Source: an uncultured Collinsella sp.
Lineage (GTDB): Bacteria; Actinomycetota; Coriobacteriia; Coriobacteriales; Coriobacteriaceae
Length of the DNA stretch: 14,698 bases
NCBI GenBank assembly: GCA_900544755.1
Contig: UQWQ01000056.1
Coordinates: 1-14,698, forward strand
Direction of reading: 5' to 3'
Numbering within the stretch: the first letter of the stretch is position 1; each line of letters starts with the position of its first letter. This document shows positions 7,541-13,001 of this stretch, in pieces. The position numbers and the translations under genes are program-made. Below the pieces are notes generated by a model. The model saw only the letters and a program-made list of their open reading frames with translations, was not told the origin of the DNA and searched no databases.

Positions 7541-8199
7541 CACTCGTCGCCTCCGCTCTTTTTGCCGCGCGCCGTGGCGGGAATCGTCAAGCTGACCGTT
7601 CCCTTGCCCGAGGCTCCCAGCAGTTCCTTGACGTCTTCGGGGTCAGCCGCCAGCGTCACCCATTCGATCTTGCCCTCGCGCGTGGCACCGGAATCCTCAC
7701 TGGTATCGATCACGTACGCGCCGCACAGCCGATCGGTCACGCCGTCTTTTTGCACATACACATCCACGTAGCTGCCCACGCCCGTAGCACCGCCGACCGA
7801 GTGCTCGGCATCGACCGCCACCGAAACGGCGACCTTGCCCTTAGGCACCTCGAGCTTGCGGCTCTCGACCTTGGTGTAGACATTGCAGATCACGGCGTTT
7901 TTGGGAATACGCGAAGTCGTCACGTCGCCGCGCACCTGGCGCAGCTCGGTCGCCGCGTCACGCGGCAGCAGACTCGTCAGCCACTCCTGGGTTATGACAT
8001 TGGTCTCATCGAGGGTCTCGCCCACATCGATATCGCGCGCCGCGACGCATACCTCGACGCGATCGCCACCGTACTTGGCCAAGGTCTCAGCCTGGACCTG
8101 TTCGGCTTGTGAGCGGATCGATGAGCCGTAAACCATGCAGAGCAGAGCAGCGAGCACGCCCGCGACCAGACTGATGGCGATGCGCTTGCTCTTGTTCAC
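7540..8199 (-). CDS. cpaB: CpaB/RcpC-like SAF-domain pilus assembly protein
   Basis: 219 residues from the GTG at 8199, which has an ideal ribosome binding site (AGAGGAG, 5 bases upstream). The ATG at 8214, five codons earlier, has none and would hide that site inside the gene. One N-terminal membrane helix lies at about residues 7-24 (IAISLVAGVLAALLCMVYG). A SAF domain follows at about 47-112 (VEVCVAARDIDVGETLDETN; RIPKNAVI), then an RcpC-type domain to about 205 (GKVAVSVAVDAEHSVGG; GSYVDVYV). The charged tail is GKKSGGDE. In diderms CpaB/RcpC works in the periplasm next to the secretin. Monoderm Tad loci keep a SAF protein without a secretin, and its role there is unclear. It is the first gene of the operon and overlaps tadZ by one base (four if tadZ starts at the GTG). 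Confidence 0.88.
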   Translation of the reverse strand: MNKSKRIAISLVAGVLAALLCMVYGSSIRSQAEQVQAETLAKYGGDRVEVCVAARDIDVGETLDETNVITQEWLTSLLPRDAATELRQVRGDVTTSRIPKNAVICNVYTKVESRKLEVPKGKVAVSVAVDAEHSVGGATGVGSYVDVYVQKDGVTDRLCGAYVIDTSEDSGATREGKIEWVTLAADPEDVKELLGASGKGTVSLTIPATARGKKSGGDE

Positions 8200-8399
8200 G
8201 GCCGCTCCTCTCATGGCAGTGCCGGGCGAATGCCCGTACCACCATTGTCTGGGCGGTCAGAGTGCAAAGCGGCGCAATCGCAATCTTGGTTTTCGATGTC
8301 AAACCAATCGCTGACCAAAAGCTGACCAGCCCGTCAAGCTCGTGGCAAGGTTTTGGTCAGCACGTCAGCAAACTGCATGTTTCGAGGCTTTTCCGCAGC
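8200..8399 (-). promoter_or_regulatory. upstream region of the Tad operon with TGACC-type repeats
   Basis: Non-coding stretch between rsgA's terminator and cpaB. The block GCTGACCAAAA at 8310-8320 recurs as its exact inverse at 8351-8361. A second direct copy, GCTGACCA, starts at 8321, and a shorter GGTCAG lies at 8255-8260. A further 7-bp inverted repeat, TTGGTTT/AAACCAA, is at 8286-8292 and 8301-8307. On the minus strand a perfect -35 box TTGACA lies at 8302-8297, but no good -10 follows at 16-18 bases, which would suit an activator-dependent promoter. A small hairpin (CGGGC-GAAT-GCCCG, 8223-8236) lies in the presumed leader, 13 bases before the cpaB ribosome binding site. Promoter placement is tentative; the repeats are seen directly. 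Confidence 0.45.
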
Positions 8400-8434
8400 A
8401 AAAAAGCCGTCTCCCGAACAGTTGGGAGACGGCA
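8400..8434 (-). terminator. rho-independent terminator of rsgA
   Basis: On the minus strand GCCGTCTCCC pairs perfectly with GGGAGACGGC around an 8-base loop, followed by seven T residues (8406-8400). It begins 17 bases after the rsgA stop and separates rsgA from the Tad operon. Confidence 0.9.
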
Positions 8435-8451
8435 GTCATAGGAAAAATCAA

Positions 8452-9636
8452 TTACAGATGGACATCGGGATCGAGCATTTGAGCACTCACGCGCATGGAT
8501 GACGCCAGGTTTTGGAACGTTTCCAGACGCAGGCCGTCGATCTGCCCGGCGTCCTCGGCCTCGCGAACGGCGCAACCCGGCTCATGGGTGTGTGTGCAAT
8601 CACCAAACCGGCACGCGCACGACGCCTCCACGATCTCGGGAAACGCGCGAGCCAACCCCCGTTCGTGACCCACAAGCGGCAGGCTCCGCAGGCCCGGCGC
8701 ATCGGCGATCACGCCGGCGTCGCCCGGCAGCGCCACCATCACACGCGCGACGGTAGTGTGACGACCTTGGTCATCGCGCTCGCGCACACCGCCGGTAGCC
8801 AAGGTGTCGTGGCCCAACAGCGCGTTGAGCAGCGTCGACTTGCCGGCACCCGACTCGCCCAAAATCATGGCACAGCTCCCAGCGGGCACGCAGGCGCGCA
8901 CTTCGTCTAAGCCGCGGCCCTCGGCAGAAGACGTCACGATCACGCGCGCGTCCGAGCCAACCAAGCGATGCACGCGATCCAGGTCGCGCTCGAGCTCCTC
9001 GGCCTCGCAGCGGTCGGCCTTGGTGAGCACCACCACCGGCTCGGCATCGCAATCGAGCGCCAGCACCAGCGAGCGCGCCACGCGGTCGAGCAGCACCTCG
9101 CCGGCACCGAGCGCCTGCACGATCAGCACGCTGTCCACGTTGGAGCAAAGCACCTGACGCTCACCGCGAGCACGTCCGCGCCAGCGCTCAAAACTCGTAC
9201 GGCGCGGCAGGACGCACTCGATCACGCCCATGTCGTGCCCGGGCGCACGGCGCACCGCCACGCGGTCGCCCACGGCGGGCAGCATTACCTCGTCCTCGCC
9301 ACGCGACTTGGCAAACCCCACGGCATGCTCGGCGCGGAACGTATCAGTGGCAGTCGCCACCAGCGGAAACCCGCGGTCCAGGCGCACCACGGCGCCCAAC
9401 TGCATCTGCTCGGGTTCCTCGGCTTGCGCGCAAAAATCATCGAAGGCTGCCCGTTGGGCGGCATCGACCGGCAGATCGTCGAACGCCGGAACATCCTGCA
9501 ACGCGTCGAGCCCCGGTACGCTCGCCAACAGCTCCTCGGCAGACGTGGGGGCTTCGGTCGCAAGCTTCCGACGACGGTCACGCTTAGCCCGCGCCCCCGT
9601 CGTCTTTTTCTTCGCCTTAGCCTTAGCCTTGCCCAC
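8452..9636 (-). CDS. rsgA: RsgA, circularly permuted ribosome-assembly GTPase
   Basis: 394 residues from the GTG at 9636, preceded by GGGAGG at 5 bases. The frame stays open upstream to a TTG at 9741, but that would put the promoter and a terminator inside the gene. RsgA (YjeQ) is a late 30S-subunit maturation factor whose GTPase is stimulated by the small subunit. The permuted motif order is clear: G4 LTKAD (204-208), G5-like TSSAEG (235-240), G1 GESGAGKST (260-268), G2 GRHTT (291-295), G3 DAPG (312-315). An OB-fold precedes at about 80-140. A zinc site C-x4-C-x-H-x5-C is at 342-355. The N-terminus is unusual: about 78 residues before the OB-fold, starting with a Lys/Ala run (GKAKAKAKKK) and then an acidic part, which makes the protein longer than typical 300-350 residue RsgA. 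It is monocistronic. Confidence 0.95.
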   Translation of the reverse strand: MGKAKAKAKKKTTGARAKRDRRRKLATEAPTSAEELLASVPGLDALQDVPAFDDLPVDAAQRAAFDDFCAQAEEPEQMQLGAVVRLDRGFPLVATATDTFRAEHAVGFAKSRGEDEVMLPAVGDRVAVRRAPGHDMGVIECVLPRRTSFERWRGRARGERQVLCSNVDSVLIVQALGAGEVLLDRVARSLVLALDCDAEPVVVLTKADRCEAEELERDLDRVHRLVGSDARVIVTSSAEGRGLDEVRACVPAGSCAMILGESGAGKSTLLNALLGHDTLATGGVRERDDQGRHTTVARVMVALPGDAGVIADAPGLRSLPLVGHERGLARAFPEIVEASCACRFGDCTHTHEPGCAVREAEDAGQIDGLRLETFQNLASSMRVSAQMLDPDVHL

Positions 9637-9674
9637 AGATGCCTCCCAGCACAAAACCACACAACTGAGCAGGT

Positions 9675-9702
9675 ATTTTACCCACAAAAAAGAGTCGGTC
9701 GA
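9675..9702 (-). promoter_or_regulatory. probable rsgA promoter, overlapping the upstream terminator
   Basis: On the minus strand a -10 box TAAAAT (9680-9675) follows a 16-base spacer after TCGACC (9702-9697), a 4 of 6 match to the -35 consensus. The -35 lies inside the stem of the P-type ATPase terminator. A start near 9668 would give a leader of about 32 bases ending in the GGGAGG site. No other good candidate is seen in this gap. Confidence 0.4.
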
Positions 9703-9721
9703 GCAAACGCTCGACCGACTC
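9686..9721 (-). terminator. rho-independent terminator of the P-type ATPase gene
   Basis: A perfect 13-bp stem (GAGTCGGTCGAGC with its complement, 9692-9704 and 9709-9721) with a 4-base loop is followed on the minus strand by six T residues (9691-9686). It lies about 157 bases after the ATPase stop. Confidence 0.92.
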
Positions 9722-9763
9722 ACATACTTTCCCTCAGCCAATGGTCCCGAGAGGTTATCCGAA

Positions 9764-9854
9764 GGCCCGCCCGCCGGGAGGGGTTTCTTCCGAGCGATCC
9801 CGCAGCGCGAAGCGCGAGGACCAGCGAGGAAGAAACCCCGCAGGCGGTCGGGCC
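9764..9854. repeat. 91-base imperfect inverted repeat in the 3' untranslated region of the ATPase gene
   Basis: Outer arms GGCCCG/CGGGCC (9764-9769, 9849-9854), then CCGCC/GGCGG (9771-9775, 9843-9847), then the perfect 12-bp pair GGGGTTTCTTCC/GGAAGAAACCCC (9780-9791, 9828-9839). The 36-base centre has its own hairpin-prone core, GCGCGAAGCGCG. It lies between the ATPase stop and its T-tailed terminator, carries no T-run and codes for nothing recognisable. It may be a REP-like repeated palindrome, an mRNA-stabilising 3' structure, or a small-RNA precursor. Only the pairing is seen directly. Confidence 0.75.
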
Positions 9855-9877
9855 GGTGGGAAGGATGGCCTTTCGAC

Positions 9878-12559
9878 CTACTCCTTCTCGACCGCGCGCA
9901 TGATCGCCTTGTAGATCTCCATCAGCGGAATGATCAGGAAGGCAAGACCCAGGGCAGCGACAACGCCCTTGAGCTCGAGCGTCACGGGGCCAAAGAACAT
10001 CTCGGCAAGCGTCGGCTGCACGGTTACGATCACCGTCAGCACCAGCGCCAGCGCGGCAGAGGCCCACAGCCACTTGTTCTGCTTCTTCATCTTAAACAGC
10101 GACGTGCGACGGCTGCGCATATTGAAGCAGTGGAAAATTTCGACCATGTTGAGCGTGATGAACGCCATCATCACGCCTTCCTCGTCGGCGGTGCCGGCGA
10201 TCATATCGGCGATGTGGATGTAGCCCATGTCAAAGTACACGCCCACAAAGAAGCTCGCCAGCACCAGCACGGTGATGATTAGGCCCTGGACCACGCAGTC
10301 CAGACCCATATGTCCGGCAAAGACACCGTCCTTGGCGTTGCGCGGCTTGCGCTTCATGATGTTGCCCTCGGCATCCTCCATGCCCAACGCGAGCGCGGGG
10401 AAGCAGTCGGTAACCAGGTTCACCCACAGCAGCTGCACCGGCTGGAAGATGGTAAAGCCGATGAGCGTGGCGATAAACACCGAGAACACCTCGGCAAGGT
10501 TGGCCGAAAGCAGGAACTGGATGACCTTGCGGATGTTGTCGTAGATGCGGCGACCCTCTTCGCAGGCGCCGATGATAGTGGCGAAGTTGTCGTCGGCGAG
10601 CACCATGTCGGCGACGTTCTTGGTGACGTCGGTGCCGGTGATGCCCATGCCCACGCCAATGTCGGCGCGCTTGATGGACGGGGCGTCGTTGACGCCGTCG
10701 CCCGTCATGGCGACAATCTGGTCGCGCGACTTCCACGCCTCGACGATGCGGGTCTTGTGCTCGGGCTGGACGCGGGCGTACACGCCAAAGTCCTCGATGT
10801 GCGCGTCGAGCTCCTCGTCGCTCATGCGGTCGAGATCGGCGCCTGTGATGGCCTGGCTGCGATCGGTGACGATGCCCAGCTGCTTGGCGATGGCCACGGC
10901 GGTGTCGATGTGGTCGCCCGTGATCATGACGGTGCGGATACCGGCGTCGTGGGCCTCGCGGATAGCGTCAGCGACCTCGGGACGGACCGGGTCAATCATG
11001 CCGGACAGCCCGCAGAAGACCAGGTCATGCTCGAGCGCGGCGGGGCTGCAGTCGGCCGGGACCTCGGTGTAGGTGCGGCTTGCCAGCGCCAGCACGCGCA
11101 GGGCCTCGTCGGCCATGGCCTTGTTGGCGGCCACGAGCTCGGCACGACGCTCCTCGGTCAGGGGGACGACCTTGTCGCCGTCGTAGATATGGGTGCACAG
11201 GCCGATCACCACATCGGGCGCGCCCTTGGTGTACTGCTCATACTCGCCGTCCAGGGTCTCGACGACCACGGACATCATCTTACGGCCGGAGTCGAACGGG
11301 GCCTCGCCCACACGCGGATGCTCGGCGGTCAGGCCGGTGAGCCCCGCCTTGCCGGCATCGTTGACGAGCGCGCACTCAGTCGGCTCGCCCACGGCCTCGC
11401 CCAGCTCCTCGTCCCACTGGGCATCGGAGCACAGGGCCATACCGGCCAGGAACTTTTCCTGGGGCGCGGCGAGCTCGTGCTTGACGACGGTCATCTTGTT
11501 CTGGGTAAGCGTGCCGGTCTTGTCCGAGCAGATGGTCTGCGTGCAGCCGAGTGTCTCGACAGCAGAAAGCTTGCGGATAATCGCCTGGCGCTTGGCCATC
11601 TTGGTCACGCCGAGCGAAAGGACGATAGTCACGACGGCGACCAAGCCCTCGGGGATGGCGGCGACGGCGAGCGAGACGGCGACCATAAAGGTGTCGAGCA
11701 GGGCAGTTGGGTCGGTAAGGACGTTGCCCACGCCGTGGCGGACGATGTCGACACCAAAGATCACGACGCAGATGACGATAACCATGATGGTGAGGATGCG
11801 GCTGAGCTCGGCGAGCTTCACCTGCAGCGGCGTGAGCTCTTCCTTGGCCTCGGCCAGGGCGCCGGCAATCTTGCCCATCTCGGTGTTCATGCCGGTGCCG
11901 ACCACGACGGCGCGACCGCGGCCGTACACCACGGTGGAGCCCATGTAGCACATGTTCTTGCGGTCGCCGAGCGGCACGTCGTCGGTGCCCGCGGCAAGCT
12001 CGATCACGTTGGCGTGCTTCTCTACGGGCACGGACTCGCCGGTGAGTGCGGCCTCCTCGATCTTCATCGTGGCGCTCTCGAGCACGCGGCAGTCGGCCGG
12101 GACGGAGTCGCCCGCCTCGAGCATGATTACATCGCCGGGAACGAGCTCGGCGCTCGGCAGGTGCACGAGTTTGCCGTCGCGCAGCACCTTGGACTGCGCC
12201 GCGCTCATCTCCTGCAGGGCCTCGAGGGCCTCCTCGCTCTTGGCTTCCTGGACCACGCCCAGCACCGAGTTGATGATAACGACGAACATGATAATGGCGA
12301 CGTCGGCAAAGTCGGGCTCGCCCTTGACCATGCCCGTGAGCGCGCTGATAACGGCGGCAACGATCAGCATGATGACCATGGGGTCGGCCATCTGCTCAAA
12401 GAAGCGCTTCCACAACGGGGTCTTCTCGGCTTCCTCGAGCTTGTTAGGGCCTGTCTTGGCAAGGCGCGACGACGCCTCGTCGTTGCTCAGGCCGAGGTTC
12501 TCATCGACACCCTGGTCGCTGAGTACCTCCGCCGCGGCGGACAGGTATTCCTTTTGCAT
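9878..12559 (-). CDS. P-type calcium-transporting ATPase (SERCA/PMCA-like, P2 type)
   Basis: 893 residues, full length. The ATG at 12559 follows AGGAGGGG by 7 bases. It pumps cations, most likely Ca2+ out of the cytoplasm, using ATP. Motifs in order: cation-ATPase N domain (1-75), membrane helices near 60-78 and 85-104, actuator TGES (173-176), M4 PEGL (303-306), phosphorylation site DKTGTLT (Asp346), KGAPD (445-449), TGD (547-549), TGDGVNDAP (619-627). Calcium-site residues are kept in M5 (Asn686, Glu690 in SANLAEV) and M6 (Asn714, Thr717, Asp718 in NLVTD). The site I and II set favours Ca2+ over Na+/K+ or Mn2+, though ion choice is inferred. M4 reads PEGLVAV instead of the usual PEGLPAV. 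The gene stands alone, with its own leader and terminator. Confidence 0.93.
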   Translation of the reverse strand: MQKEYLSAAAEVLSDQGVDENLGLSNDEASSRLAKTGPNKLEEAEKTPLWKRFFEQMADPMVIMLIVAAVISALTGMVKGEPDFADVAIIMFVVIINSVLGVVQEAKSEEALEALQEMSAAQSKVLRDGKLVHLPSAELVPGDVIMLEAGDSVPADCRVLESATMKIEEAALTGESVPVEKHANVIELAAGTDDVPLGDRKNMCYMGSTVVYGRGRAVVVGTGMNTEMGKIAGALAEAKEELTPLQVKLAELSRILTIMVIVICVVIFGVDIVRHGVGNVLTDPTALLDTFMVAVSLAVAAIPEGLVAVVTIVLSLGVTKMAKRQAIIRKLSAVETLGCTQTICSDKTGTLTQNKMTVVKHELAAPQEKFLAGMALCSDAQWDEELGEAVGEPTECALVNDAGKAGLTGLTAEHPRVGEAPFDSGRKMMSVVVETLDGEYEQYTKGAPDVVIGLCTHIYDGDKVVPLTEERRAELVAANKAMADEALRVLALASRTYTEVPADCSPAALEHDLVFCGLSGMIDPVRPEVADAIREAHDAGIRTVMITGDHIDTAVAIAKQLGIVTDRSQAITGADLDRMSDEELDAHIEDFGVYARVQPEHKTRIVEAWKSRDQIVAMTGDGVNDAPSIKRADIGVGMGITGTDVTKNVADMVLADDNFATIIGACEEGRRIYDNIRKVIQFLLSANLAEVFSVFIATLIGFTIFQPVQLLWVNLVTDCFPALALGMEDAEGNIMKRKPRNAKDGVFAGHMGLDCVVQGLIITVLVLASFFVGVYFDMGYIHIADMIAGTADEEGVMMAFITLNMVEIFHCFNMRSRRTSLFKMKKQNKWLWASAALALVLTVIVTVQPTLAEMFFGPVTLELKGVVAALGLAFLIIPLMEIYKAIMRAVEKE

Positions 12560-12670
12560 ATAGAGTCCCCTCCTGGGATTCGGGCCACTCAGCAGATTGA
12601 TGCCCGATCATAATTCCCAGGAGAAGGGCAAGGGCTCATCAAGGCTGCCGTGCTGAGCGGCAGTTGATAG
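12560..12670 (-). ncRNA. structured 5' leader of the calcium ATPase mRNA (candidate riboswitch or cis-regulatory RNA)
   Basis: In the RNA sense, hairpin 1 (12668-12638) is AUCAA+CUGCCG, loop CUCAGCA, CGGCAG, a CC bulge, UUGAU: 11 base pairs with a 7-base loop. Hairpin 2 (12623-12570) has an outer 9-bp stem CUCCUGGGA/UCCCAGGAG that contains the ribosome binding site AGGAGGGG. Inside it is CGGGC/GCCCG around a 16-base loop. That loop contains UGCUGAG (12594-12588), the exact complement of all seven loop-1 bases, so a kissing interaction is possible. An alternative fold pairs GCCC and UUGAU (3' side of hairpin 1) with GGGC and AUCAA of hairpin 2, plus CUCAGCA with UGCUGAG, and opens both inner stems. 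Burial of the ribosome binding site argues for translational control. No Rfam family is recognised by eye; the yybP-ykoY and M-box cores are not seen. Confidence 0.6.
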
Positions 12671-12677
12671 TGGAGCT

Positions 12678-12707
12678 ATGGTACCCCAAAGCGGCGCGTC
12701 TAGCCAA
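12678..12707 (-). promoter_or_regulatory. tentative promoter of the calcium ATPase gene
   Basis: On the minus strand TTGGCT (12707-12702), an 18-base spacer and TACCAT (12683-12678). Both boxes are poor matches. The inferred transcription start near 12671 would place the first base right at the foot of leader hairpin 1, which is the main support. Confidence 0.3.
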
Positions 12708-12711
12708 AACA

Positions 12712-12723
12712 TTCCAATTGGAA
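12712..12723. promoter_or_regulatory. perfect 12-bp palindrome, possible operator
   Basis: TTCCAATTGGAA is its own reverse complement. It sits just upstream of the tentative ATPase -35 box, centred about 46 bases before the inferred start, and over 200 bases before pyk. Next to it ACACGG/CCGTGT (12724-12729, 12750-12755) forms another inverted repeat. No known regulator is assigned. Confidence 0.4.
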
Positions 12724-12755
12724 ACACGGCTCGAGTGCAACGGTGCAGACCGTGT

Positions 12756-12890
12756 GATGCTCAATGTTGGTAAAACGTTTTTTCTTCGGCACTTCGTCAA
12801 ACTGAAATATCGCCCAGATAACAGCGGTTAGAGCGGTTGGTAAAGATTTTTCATATACCGTTTTTCCCGCAAAAAATGAACTTCTTAATC
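12756..12890. other. AT-richer part of the ATPase-pyk divergent intergenic region
   Basis: No gene. The whole gap is 442 bases (12560-13001). This section has a palindrome AAAACGTTTT (12772-12781). TTGGTAAA occurs twice exactly 70 bases apart (12767 and 12837), each followed by a T-run and C. AGCGGTT occurs as a direct repeat (12823, 12832). It is clearly more AT-rich than the coding sequence around it and probably serves as upstream control DNA for pyk. Confidence 0.5.
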
Positions 12891-12938
12891 GGCATACGGT
12901 CGTTTTTTTGGGGTATTCGGTCGGTATTTCGTTATAAT
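12891..12938 (+). promoter_or_regulatory. pyk promoter with helically phased direct repeats
   Basis: A perfect -10 box TATAAT lies at 12933-12938, 63 bases before the start codon. No good -35 is found at 17 bases (GGGGTA); TTGGGG at 12908 would need a 19-base spacer. In that place are related repeats: GGCATACGGTCG at 12891, GGTATTCGGTCG at 12912 (10 of 12 identical) and a partial GGTATTTCG at 12923. They are spaced 21 and 11 bases, close to two turns and one turn of the helix. This arrangement suits an activator bound next to RNA polymerase. Confidence 0.6.
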
Positions 12939-13001
12939 CAACTCGATTTTATTTCTTATGGTTTATCTATCAGCGCAAGACGATGTCAGATGGAGGTCTG
13001 A

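Noticed and set aside
9637..9741. Upstream extension of rsgA to a TTG start
   Set aside because: It would include the terminator hairpin and the -10 box; the GTG at 9636 has a good ribosome binding site.
10310..12613. 767-codon open frame antisense to the P-type ATPase
   Set aside because: It is a mirror of the ATPase codon bias: His/Val/Asp/Gly-rich with no motif. The ATPase on the other strand has every catalytic motif.
12560..12700. Known Mn2+ (yybP-ykoY) or Mg2+ (M-box) riboswitch before the ATPase
   Set aside because: The conserved loop sequences of these families are not visible by eye. The leader has a different two-hairpin layout, so it is listed as a candidate of unknown class.
12767..12784. 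AAAACGTTTT as a catabolite-control (cre-like) or LacI-type operator for pyk
   Set aside because: The palindrome is real, but the match to the cre consensus is poor and it is about 150 bases before the pyk -10. No claim is justified.
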